DNA of 5,638 nt from positions 1 through 5,638 of the forward strand of contig CAYGWP010000029.1 of assembly GCA_964353455.1 (NCBI GenBank), given 5' to 3'. Within the stretch, counting starts at the first letter, position 1; each line of letters opens with the position of its first letter. Of this stretch, positions 1 through 5,047 are shown one piece after another. This DNA is from CAYGWP01 sp964353455. Its GTDB lineage: Bacteria > Planctomycetota > Phycisphaerae > FEN-1346. Below the pieces are notes generated by a model. The model ran no database searches, was not told where the DNA came from, and saw only the letters and a list, made by a program, of their open reading frames with translations. The translations under genes and the position numbers were made by a program.

Positions 1-51
1 CCCTCGGCTGTGCCGATTCTCGGCAATCTGCACGCCCGAGGGCGGGCGTGC
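1..51. repeat. Nested inverted repeats at left edge (terminator-like or dispersed palindrome)
   Basis: Three inverted repeats are packed together. CCCTCGG (1-7) pairs with CCGAGGG (36-42). GCCGA (12-16) pairs with TCGGC (20-24) over a 3-base loop. GCACGCCC (30-37) pairs with GGGCGTGC (44-51) over a 6-base loop. The first and third share bases and so are alternative folds. No T-run follows the last stem, so a classical intrinsic terminator is not clearly supported. It may be the 3' end of an upstream transcript or a dispersed palindromic repeat cut by the window edge. No coding frame here can be assigned to a gene. Confidence 0.45.
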
Positions 52-52
52 C

Positions 53-70
53 ACAGTTCTGAGACAGTTC
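53..70. promoter_or_regulatory. Heptamer direct repeat with 11-base period
   Basis: ACAGTTC occurs at 53-59 and again at 64-70, separated by TGAG, giving an 11-base period. This is the geometry of sites bound in tandem by OmpR/PhoB-type winged-helix response regulators. The heptamer itself is not a recognised Pho box and no good promoter hexamers follow at a fixed distance. A short repeat like this can arise by chance, so the regulatory reading is weak. Confidence 0.2.
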
Positions 71-95
71 CTTAATGGTTGACTCTCCGTGGAGA

Positions 96-129
96 ATCGC
101 ACTGCCCTTCCATAAAAGGGCGGCGCGAT
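96..129 (+). other. Long hairpin in leader
   Basis: The arms 96-109 and 116-129 pair over a 6-base loop, CCATAA. There are twelve Watson-Crick pairs, one G-T pair (103/122) and one A/C mismatch (101/124). The core is GCCCTT/AAGGGC. A second near-palindrome at 81-98 shares bases 96-98 with its base, so the two compete slightly. The stem could be a structured leader RNA element, part of a small RNA, or a dispersed repeat. The T-run at 144-147 is too far away for it to be an intrinsic terminator. Confidence 0.4.
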
Positions 130-285
130 GCGTCTTGCGCCGCTTTTGGGGGAGATTCCCCACGAGGGGATACTCACAAGTCGCGTGATATGAAGCGATT
201 GCGCAATTTTCGGATTTCCCGGATTCTTTCGGGACGTCTGTCGTTTTGCGCCGCCCTGACACGGCCCGCCGATGGCGAGACGGCT

Positions 286-297
286 TTGTCCGGACAA
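286..297. promoter_or_regulatory. Perfect 12-base palindrome TTGTCCGGACAA
   Basis: TTGTCC is followed directly by its reverse complement GGACAA, about 120 bases before the chosen start of gene 1. A spacer-free perfect palindrome in an untranslated leader could be an operator for a dimeric repressor. I do not recognise the motif as belonging to a known regulator, and no second copy is seen in the window. Confidence 0.2.
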
Positions 298-303
298 TTG
301 CCT

Positions 304-370
304 CAAGAGCGCCAAGGACGCCAACTTCCAGGGGTTGGCGCTCTTGGCGCTCTTGGCGCTCTTGGCGCAC
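304..370. repeat. 22-bp-arm hairpin overlapping a 9-bp tandem repeat
   Basis: The unit TTGGCGCTC occurs at 335-343, 344-352 and 353-361, with a fourth copy at 362-370 carrying one change (TTGGCGCAC). The segment 304-325 is almost the reverse complement of 334-355: twenty Watson-Crick pairs, one G-T pair (317/342) and one mismatch (318/341) around an 8-base loop (326-333). The array lies 45 bases before the probable start of gene 1. Read in that gene's frame it would encode a repetitive Leu-Gly-Ala run, which argues for non-coding repeat DNA rather than protein. As far as I recall, similar short 'GCCAAGAGCGCCAAG' type repeats are scattered in many environmental bacterial genomes; their function is unclear. 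Confidence 0.75.
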
Positions 371-414
371 TATGGACAGTTGATTCCGGCGGGGGCCGCA
401 TATACCATTCTGTT

Positions 415-1836
415 GTGAAAACCGTTTTGCGCGCTATTCCGGTGATTCTCGCCCTTGTTGCCACAACTTCGGTGGCACTTTGGCTGCGCGCCAGCCCGTC
501 GTTCGACCTTAAGGCGCGGCTGGAGACGCCCTCCGTCGGCCGGGTGCAGTACCACGAGGTATCGTTCCCGGGGCAGTTCGCGGAGACGGGCATCCAGGCG
601 GAGGCCCTGCCGGGCACATGGTCGTGCTTCCGCGGAGATGACCACGATGCCGTCAGCCGCGATGAGACGCCCCTGGCCCGCACCTGGGGTCCGCAGGGGC
701 CGAAGGTCCTGTGGTCCATCCCGGTTGGCATCGGGTACGCTGGGGCGGCGATCCGCGGCGGCCGCGTGTACATGCTGGATTACGATGAGGCGAAGCAGGC
801 CGACGCCCTGCGCTGTCTCTCGCTGGCGGACGGCCGCGAAATCTGGCGACGCTGGTATGAGATCCCCATCGATAGCGACCACGGCATCTCGCGGACCGTG
901 CCGGCCGTCACCGACAAGTACGTCGTGACGCTCGGCCCGAAGTGCCACGTGATGTGCGTGGACGCCGCGACGGGGGCGTTCCGCTGGGGCATGGACCTCG
1001 TGAAGCAGTTCGGGACGACCGTGCCTAAGTGGTACGCGGGCCAGTGTCCGCTGGTTGATGGGGACCGCGCGATCCTCGCCCCCGCGGGGCCGCAGGTCCT
1101 CATGGTGGCGGTCGATTGCGAGTCCGGCAAGACGCTCTGGACGACGCCGAATCCGCGCGGGTGGAAGATGACCCACTCCTCGGTGATCCCGATGGAGTTC
1201 GCCGGCCGGCGCATGTACGTTTATGCCGCAAGCGGCGGCGCCGCGGGCATTGCGGCCGAGGACGGACCCACGTGGAAGGCCGGCGACGTCCTCTGGGAGC
1301 GCGACGACTGGCGCGTGAACTTCGCCAACGTCCCCGCCCCGGTCCCGGTCGGCGAGGGAAAGATTCTGCTGACGGGCGGCTACGGCACGGGCAGCATGAT
1401 GATTCAACTGAAGGAAGACGGCGGGCGGATTGCAGCCGAGAAGGTCTGGCGGCTGGAGAAGTCGCGCGAGTTCGGCTCCGAGCAGCAGACGCCCGTTTTC
1501 TATGGCGGCTACATCTATGGCATCCTGCCGAAGGAGGCCGGGGCGCTCGGCGGGCAACTGGTGTGCCTCGACCCCGGCGGCAAGCAGGTGTGGACGAGCG
1601 GTCCGGGTCGGCGCTTCGGCCTGGGACCGCTCATGGTCGCGGGCGGCATGATCCTCGCCATGGACGACAACGGCCTGATGACCGCGGCCGAGGCGACGCA
1701 CGCGGGCTTTAAGCCCATCGCCCAGGCCCGCGTCCTCGACGGGCACGAGACGTGGGCGCCGATGGCCATAGCCGGTGGCCGGCTCATCGTCCGCGACCTT
1801 CAGCGGATGGTATGCCTGGACCTCCGGAAGGAGTAA
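415..1836 (+). CDS. Membrane-anchored PQQ-like beta-propeller protein
   Basis: This 473-residue protein is a probable beta-propeller of the PQQ-like (BamB-like) superfamily. The chosen GTG at 415 gives Met-Lys followed by a hydrophobic segment (residues 4-24), a signal anchor or uncleaved signal peptide, so the propeller should sit outside the cytoplasm. After a linker, a 'W-x-C-F-R-G-D-D-H-D' entry motif (69-78) starts the domain. Blade motifs of the type 'CLSLADGREIW' recur near 134-144, 181-191, 232-242, 384-393 and 467-470, and Gly-Tyr/Gly-Arg strand starts occur between them. These repeats are often structural; no quinoprotein catalytic residues can be assigned, so an enzyme role is not claimed. 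There is no good Shine-Dalgarno sequence before 415, and alternatives at 190 (ATG) and 79 (TTG) would add repeat-encoded sequence. It heads the probable operon and its last codons carry a copy of gene 2's ribosome-binding site. The fold is well supported; the exact start less so. Confidence 0.85.
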   Translation: MKTVLRAIPVILALVATTSVALWLRASPSFDLKARLETPSVGRVQYHEVSFPGQFAETGIQAEALPGTWSCFRGDDHDAVSRDETPLARTWGPQGPKVLWSIPVGIGYAGAAIRGGRVYMLDYDEAKQADALRCLSLADGREIWRRWYEIPIDSDHGISRTVPAVTDKYVVTLGPKCHVMCVDAATGAFRWGMDLVKQFGTTVPKWYAGQCPLVDGDRAILAPAGPQVLMVAVDCESGKTLWTTPNPRGWKMTHSSVIPMEFAGRRMYVYAASGGAAGIAAEDGPTWKAGDVLWERDDWRVNFANVPAPVPVGEGKILLTGGYGTGSMMIQLKEDGGRIAAEKVWRLEKSREFGSEQQTPVFYGGYIYGILPKEAGALGGQLVCLDPGGKQVWTSGPGRRFGLGPLMVAGGMILAMDDNGLMTAAEATHAGFKPIAQARVLDGHETWAPMAIAGGRLIVRDLQRMVCLDLRKE

Positions 1837-1837
1837 G

Positions 1838-1907
1838 TTCGTAGGGTGCTCGCCTGGGCGAGCGGTCACAGCGGGGCGGTGCCCGCCGCGGCGGGCACCC
1901 CACGCTT
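1838..1907. mobile_element. Putative small palindromic (MITE/REP-like) element
   Basis: This 70-base stretch lies between the two direct-repeat copies. Its ends form an inverted repeat, CGTAGGGTGC (1840-1849) against GCACCCCACG (1895-1904), 9 of 10 matching. Inside are two strong palindromes: GCTCGCC/GGCGAGC (1848-1854, 1857-1863) and a perfect 10-base-arm one with GGTGCCCGCC (1878-1887) against GGCGGGCACC (1890-1899). It has no room for a protein, so movement would need a transposase supplied elsewhere. It is the only clear gap in an otherwise overlapping gene series. As RNA it would place one or two stem-loops between genes 1 and 2, which could uncouple their expression. Confidence 0.55.
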
Positions 1908-1913
1908 CTCCGC

Positions 1914-1919
1914 AAGGAG
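1914..1919 (+). promoter_or_regulatory. Ribosome-binding site deciding the start of gene 2
   Basis: AAGGAG lies 5 bases before the ATG at 1925. This site fixes the start of the NHL protein; the open frame runs further left to 1775, but that extension would overlap gene 1 and read through the palindromic element. Confidence 0.8.
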
Positions 1920-1924
1920 TAAGC

Positions 1925-2890
1925 ATGGCAAAGAAACTCGGGCCGGAGTTCACTTACGACCTCTCGGACTTCCGCAGGGTCGATCGGAACCTCATCCATT
2001 ACGAGGAGGCCGAGGGCCTTGCCACGGGCATGAAAGAGCCGCGCGGCATGGCGGTCGGTCCGCACGATGTCATTTACCTTGCGGGCGACAGGATGGTCCG
2101 CGCACTCGATCGCGCCGGTAAGACCGTCGTGGAGTTCAAGACCGATGCGGAGCCGCAGCGCGTAGCCGCGAGTCCCGCCGGCACAATCTACGTTGCGATG
2201 AAGGACCACGTTGAAGTCTTCGACGCCGCCGGCAAGCGCCAGGCCGTCTGGGAGGCGGCAGGCAAGGATGCGCTCCTGGTGTGCGTGGCCGCCGGCGATG
2301 CCGACGTCTTCGTGGCCGATGCCAACGGCCGCGCAGTTCTCAGGTACGATCCTCGGACCGGGCACGCGGTCAACCGCATCGACGGCCGCATGCCGCCCGA
2401 CTCCGCCGCGAAGGATGCCGACGACGCGGGTTTCATAGTCCCGAGTCCATATTTCGATGTGGCACTCGGCCCCGCGGGCAAGGTGTGGATCGCCAACCCC
2501 GGCCGGCGCCGCGTGGAGTTGCACGCATACGACGGCCGGCTCATCGGGAAGTGGGGCACGGCCTCTTTCCGCATCGAGGGCTTCTGCGGCTGCTGCAACC
2601 CGACGCACCTGGCGGTCCTCGCGGACGGGCCTTCGCCCGCCGTAGGGCTACGGCCCGCAGGCGGGTCGCTGGTGACGAGCGAGAAGGGCCTGCCGCGCGT
2701 CAAGGTCTATAACGCTGACGGCGACCTGCGGAGCGTCGTGGCCCCGCCGACCGCGTTTGATGAAGGGACCGCGATAGCAGACCTTGCCGCCGATTCCGCC
2801 GGCCGCATCCTCGTCCTCGACCCCGATGCGAACAAGGTCCGCATCTTCACGCGGAAGAAGTCGGCCCCCGTAGCGGAGGCGAAGTCATGA
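1925..2890 (+). CDS. NHL-repeat beta-propeller protein with CGCC motif
   Basis: This 321-residue protein is a six-bladed-type NHL/YncE-like propeller. Blade signatures include 'EPRGMAVGPHDVIYLAGD' (38-55), 'AASPAGTIYVAM' (81-92), 'VAAGDADVFVAD' (121-132), 'DVALGPAGKVWIANPGRRRV' (178-197), 'THLAVLADG' (227-235) and 'IADLAADSAGRILVLD' (284-299). A cysteine group 'GFCGCCNP' (219-226) precedes blade five and could bind metal or form a disulfide. No signal peptide or membrane segment is visible from the chosen ATG, so it is predicted to be cytoplasmic unless exported by an unseen route; this is odd beside its exported neighbours. Residues 236-247 look like an in-frame insertion encoded by a palindrome. 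Its TGA overlaps the ATG of the next gene. The family is known to me only as a propeller found beside iron-sulfur proteins in planctomycetes; the function is unknown. Confidence 0.85.
   Translation: MAKKLGPEFTYDLSDFRRVDRNLIHYEEAEGLATGMKEPRGMAVGPHDVIYLAGDRMVRALDRAGKTVVEFKTDAEPQRVAASPAGTIYVAMKDHVEVFDAAGKRQAVWEAAGKDALLVCVAAGDADVFVADANGRAVLRYDPRTGHAVNRIDGRMPPDSAAKDADDAGFIVPSPYFDVALGPAGKVWIANPGRRRVELHAYDGRLIGKWGTASFRIEGFCGCCNPTHLAVLADGPSPAVGLRPAGGSLVTSEKGLPRVKVYNADGDLRSVVAPPTAFDEGTAIADLAADSAGRILVLDPDANKVRIFTRKKSAPVAEAKS
2630..2665 (+). repeat. 36-base palindromic in-frame insert in gene 2
   Basis: The 36 bases encode PSPAVGLRPAGG between '...LADG' and 'SLVTSEKG'. From memory, related proteins read straight from '...LPDG' to 'S/R-F/L-VTSEKG'. 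The stretch contains GCCGTAG (2639-2645) facing CTACGGC (2648-2654), plus GCCCGCC (2635-2641) able to pair with GGCGGGT (2660-2666) as an alternative fold. Its edges carry an imperfect repeat, GCGGACGGG (2621-2629) and GCAGGCGGG (2657-2665), 7 of 9 bases, offset exactly 36 bases. Confidence 0.5.
2875..2879 (+). promoter_or_regulatory. Ribosome-binding site of gene 3
   Basis: GGAGG lies 7 bases before the ATG at 2887, inside the last codons of gene 2. With the ATGA stop/start overlap it indicates translational coupling of genes 2 and 3. Confidence 0.75.
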
Positions 2891-3120
2891 CCCGCGAACC
2901 GAATCATGAAAAACGCCGCAAGTTCCTCGGCGCGGCCGTAAGGTACTCGCTCCTCGGGGCGCTGGGCCTCGTGGCCGGGCGGCTGATAGCCAGAAGTGCC
3001 GCCGGTCCGCTCGACCCGGATGAGCAGTGCTCCAATCGCGGCCTGTGTCGCGGTTGCCGGCTGCTGGGCGGCTGCCGGTCGCCGCAGGCGAGGATGTTCC
3101 TTCAGGGACAGGACAGGTGA
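2887..3120 (+). CDS. Small Tat-leader protein with four-cysteine motif
   Basis: This 77-residue protein has two parts. Residues 9-38 resemble a twin-arginine leader: K-R-R-K-F-L-G (9-15) followed by a hydrophobic stretch (about 16-34) that ends in Arg-rich sequence. Residues 48-63 hold four cysteines spaced C-x5-C-x2-C-x5-C (C48, C54, C57, C63), enough ligands for one [4Fe-4S] cluster, a rubredoxin-like iron or a zinc. The Tat leader would suit export of a protein folded with its cofactor in the cytoplasm. There is no clear A-x-A cleavage site, so it may stay anchored. Its position directly before a Tat-leader ferredoxin and a membrane ferredoxin suggests a small electron carrier or cluster donor in the same complex. 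I do not recognise a named family. Confidence 0.8.
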   Translation: MTREPNHEKRRKFLGAAVRYSLLGALGLVAGRLIARSAAGPLDPDEQCSNRGLCRGCRLLGGCRSPQARMFLQGQDR

Positions 3121-3125
3121 CTGCC

Positions 3126-3716
3126 ATGCCCGAGCCAAACGAACCGAAGAAGGTTGTCAGCCGCCGCGAACTCGTCCGCAAGGCCCTCGTCGGGGCCGGC
3201 CTGGTGGGCGTCGGGGGCGCGGCCGCCGTCCTCATCTCACGCCGCGGCGAGGGCGGGACAGTCTGGCAACTCGACCCCGAAAAGTGCATCCAGTGCGGCC
3301 AGTGCGCCACGTACTGCGTCCTGGACCTGTCGGCCGTAAAGTGCGTCCACGCCTTCGCCCTGTGCGGATACTGCGACCTGTGCTTCGGGTACTTCCCGCC
3401 GGGCTTCGAGCCTGACGCCCGCGTCGAGAAGCCCGCGGCCGAGGCGCAACTCTGCCCCACCGGCGCAATCAACCGGCGGTGGGTCGAGGGGCCGCACTTC
3501 GAGTACACCATCGACGAGAGCCTCTGCATCGGCTGCGGCAAATGCATCAAGGGCTGCGGAAACTTCGGCAACGGCAGCCTCTTCCTCCAGGTGCGGCACA
3601 ACCGGTGCCTGAACTGCAACGAGTGCGGCATCGCGGCGGCGTGTCCGTCGAACGCATTCCGCCGCGTCCCGGCGGACCACCCGTACCTTCTGAAGGGCGA
3701 GGACCATAAGACTTGA
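3126..3716 (+). CDS. Tat-leader polyferredoxin with four [4Fe-4S] sites (NapG-like)
   Basis: This 196-residue electron-transfer protein begins with a Tat motif, S-R-R-E-L-V-R-K (12-19), and a hydrophobic segment (20-37), so it should be exported folded or stay anchored facing the periplasm. It has 17 cysteines. One half has C54-x2-C57-x2-C60-x3-C64, C80-x2-C83-x2-C86 and C110-P; the other has C134-x2-C137-x2-C140-x3-C144, C161-x2-C164-x2-C167 and C173-P. By the usual crossed ferredoxin pattern this gives four clusters, leaving C73 spare. The layout resembles NapG-type partners of membrane ferredoxins, but identity with NapG is not claimed and no nap genes are seen. A GTG at 3117 overlapping the previous stop (GTGA) is an alternative start adding three residues; the ATG was chosen because GGACAGG (3111-3117) sits 8 bases before it. 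Its stop overlaps the next gene's TTG. Confidence 0.9.
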   Translation: MPEPNEPKKVVSRRELVRKALVGAGLVGVGGAAAVLISRRGEGGTVWQLDPEKCIQCGQCATYCVLDLSAVKCVHAFALCGYCDLCFGYFPPGFEPDARVEKPAAEAQLCPTGAINRRWVEGPHFEYTIDESLCIGCGKCIKGCGNFGNGSLFLQVRHNRCLNCNECGIAAACPSNAFRRVPADHPYLLKGEDHKT

Positions 3717-5047
3717 AGCGGCCCGTAATCGCCATCCTGGTCCTCGCCGTCGCCCTGGTCGCCACCGCCCAGGCGGCCGAGCGCATCGCGCTGCCGGAGT
3801 TCAAGAGCGGCTACGTGCGGCCGACGACCGAAGTGCCTCCGCCGCGCGCGGACCTCTACGACTACCTCGACGTGGCGGCGCTCGCGCTGGCCCTCGGAGC
3901 GGCCTCGTACCTGGCAATCCGCAGACGGTCGCGCCGGGGACTGTGGACCCTCGGCCTTCTCTCGCTCCTTTACTTCGGGTTCTGGCGCGGCGGGTGCGTC
4001 TGTTCCATCGGTGCGATCCAGAACGTGACGGCCGCGCTCTTCGACCCGGCCTACGCCCTGCCTGCGGCGGTCATCGTGTTTTTCATATTGCCGCTGGCAT
4101 CAGCGCTCTTCTTCGGGCGGACGTTCTGCGCGGCCGTCTGCCCGCTCGGAGCCATACAGGAACTCGTAATCCTGAGACCGCTGCGGGTGCCGACCTGGCT
4201 TGAGCACGCTCTCGGCCTGCTGGCGTACGTGTATCTCGGCGCGGCGGTCCTCTTTGCGGCGACAGGCAGCGCTTTTCTCATCTGCGACTACGACCCGTTC
4301 GTCTCCATCTTCCGCCTCGTGCCGCTGGAACGGCCCGCCGATACGATGGATGCGCTTTCGGGCAGCACCGACATGCTCATTCTCGGCGCGGCGTTCCTCG
4401 TGGCGGGCCTCTTCCTCGCGCGGCCGTACTGCCGATGGCTGTGTCCGTACGGGGCGATCCTGCGGCTCCTCTCGCCGGTGGCGAAATGGCACGTCGCGAT
4501 AACGCCGGATGAGTGCGTCGAGTGCCGGCTGTGCGAGGATTCATGCCCGGTGGGCGCGATCCGCCGCCCGACCGCCGATGAGCCGCGCGCACCGCGCCTC
4601 ATCGACCGCCGGCGCCTTGCCGCCCTCGTGGTGGCCGTGCCGCTGCTCATCGCCGGCGGCGGGTGGCTCGTCTCGCTCACCGCGCCCGCGCTCGCGCGGA
4701 TGCATTACACCGTGCGCCAGGCAGAGCGCGTCCGGCTGGAGGAAACCGGCCGCGTCCAGGGCACCGAGAACATCAGCGATGCGTTCTACGGCACGCACCG
4801 CCCGCGCGAGGAACTTTACGCCGAGGCCGATGCGGTCCGCGGGCGGTTCGTCATCGGCTCGTGGCTCCTCGGGGCGTACTTGGGCCTCGTGATCGGGGGG
4901 AAACTCGTGCACCTCTCGATCCGGCGGACGCGGACCGACTTCGAGCCGAACCGCGGCACTTGCGTCTCATGCGGCCGGTGCTTCGCGTACTGCCCCGTTG
5001 AACGGCAACGCTGGAAAAAGATCAAGGGCGAGGCAAAATCAACATGA
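3713..5047 (+). CDS. NosR/NapH-type membrane 4Fe-4S protein lacking an FMN domain
   Basis: This 444-residue membrane protein probably passes electrons across or along the inner membrane. It opens with a signal-like segment (4-21, A-Q-A before residue 22), then hydrophobic segments near 53-70, 77-91, 116-134, 165-185, 221-236, 302-322 and 379-399. Two C-x3-C-P motifs (C139/C143, C240/C244) are typical of NosR/NapH/CcoG-like proteins. Two ferredoxin-type motifs follow: C268, C271, C274, C278-P and C417, C420, C423, C427-P. Positive residues (70-75, 298-301, 404-407) place both motifs in the cytoplasm. C95, C97 and C191 would then face the periplasm. The periplasmic FMN-binding domain of true NosR is missing; residues 23-50 are too short for it. 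The TTG start is nearly forced, because an in-frame TAA lies at 3707-3709. It overlaps both neighbours by four bases, as expected for a co-made complex. Confidence 0.88.
   Translation: MKRPVIAILVLAVALVATAQAAERIALPEFKSGYVRPTTEVPPPRADLYDYLDVAALALALGAASYLAIRRRSRRGLWTLGLLSLLYFGFWRGGCVCSIGAIQNVTAALFDPAYALPAAVIVFFILPLASALFFGRTFCAAVCPLGAIQELVILRPLRVPTWLEHALGLLAYVYLGAAVLFAATGSAFLICDYDPFVSIFRLVPLERPADTMDALSGSTDMLILGAAFLVAGLFLARPYCRWLCPYGAILRLLSPVAKWHVAITPDECVECRLCEDSCPVGAIRRPTADEPRAPRLIDRRRLAALVVAVPLLIAGGGWLVSLTAPALARMHYTVRQAERVRLEETGRVQGTENISDAFYGTHRPREELYAEADAVRGRFVIGSWLLGAYLGLVIGGKLVHLSIRRTRTDFEPNRGTCVSCGRCFAYCPVERQRWKKIKGEAKST

Larger units (their letters stand above)
71..303. other. Non-coding leader region with hairpins, no gene seen
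   Basis: The frame of gene 1 stays open leftward to a TTG at 79 and includes an ATG at 190, but the implied peptide has no recognisable domain, neither start has a Shine-Dalgarno sequence, and the DNA is palindrome-rich and less GC-rich than the genes. I treat it as untranslated. It holds a near-palindrome at 81-98 (GACTCTCC/GGAGAATC, 7 of 8 pairs), the hairpin at 96-129, TCCCC/GGGGA at 157-170, the palindrome ATTGCGCAAT at 198-207, TCCCG/CGGGA at 217-234, and the palindrome at 286-297. No convincing sigma-70 promoter was found. Confidence 0.5.
1822..1923. repeat. Direct repeats bordering the gene 1/gene 2 insert
   Basis: Bases 1822-1837 and 1908-1923 match at 15 of 16 positions (CTCCG, one differing base, then AAGGAGTAAG), with an offset of 86 bases. 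The left copy contains the last codons and TAA stop of gene 1; the right copy contains the ribosome-binding site of gene 2. This is the arrangement expected of a target-site duplication around an inserted element. Confidence 0.7.

Noticed and set aside
344..373. Sigma-70 promoter from TTGGCG and CACTAT before gene 1
   Set aside because: The upstream hexamer is part of the tandem repeat and the downstream one matches the consensus at only three of six positions.
79..414. N-terminal extension of gene 1 from TTG 79 or ATG 190
   Set aside because: The stretch is hairpin-rich and lower in GC, encodes a tandem Leu-Gly-Ala run, and would bury the natural signal anchor that starts at GTG 415.
1775..1924. 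N-terminal extension of gene 2 from ATG 1775
   Set aside because: It overlaps gene 1, reads through the palindromic element, and a strong AAGGAG site sits just before ATG 1925.
370..1953. Long open frame on the - strand, 527 codons
   Set aside because: It lies opposite gene 1, has no recognisable domain and is the usual stop-poor shadow of high-GC coding DNA.
3027..3125. N-terminal extension of the polyferredoxin gene to 3027
   Set aside because: It would overlap the Cys4 mini-protein by about 90 bases, and the Tat motif sits at the expected distance only from the ATG at 3126 or the GTG at 3117.
2885..3631. - strand open frame of 248 codons opposite genes 3 and 4
   Set aside because: No domain is recognisable, and the opposite strand carries clear cysteine motifs and Tat leaders, so it is a shadow.
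3713..5047. Naming gene 5 nosR or napH
   Set aside because: The C-x3-C-P and ferredoxin motifs fit the superfamily, but the NosR FMN domain is missing and no nos or nap partner gene is in view.
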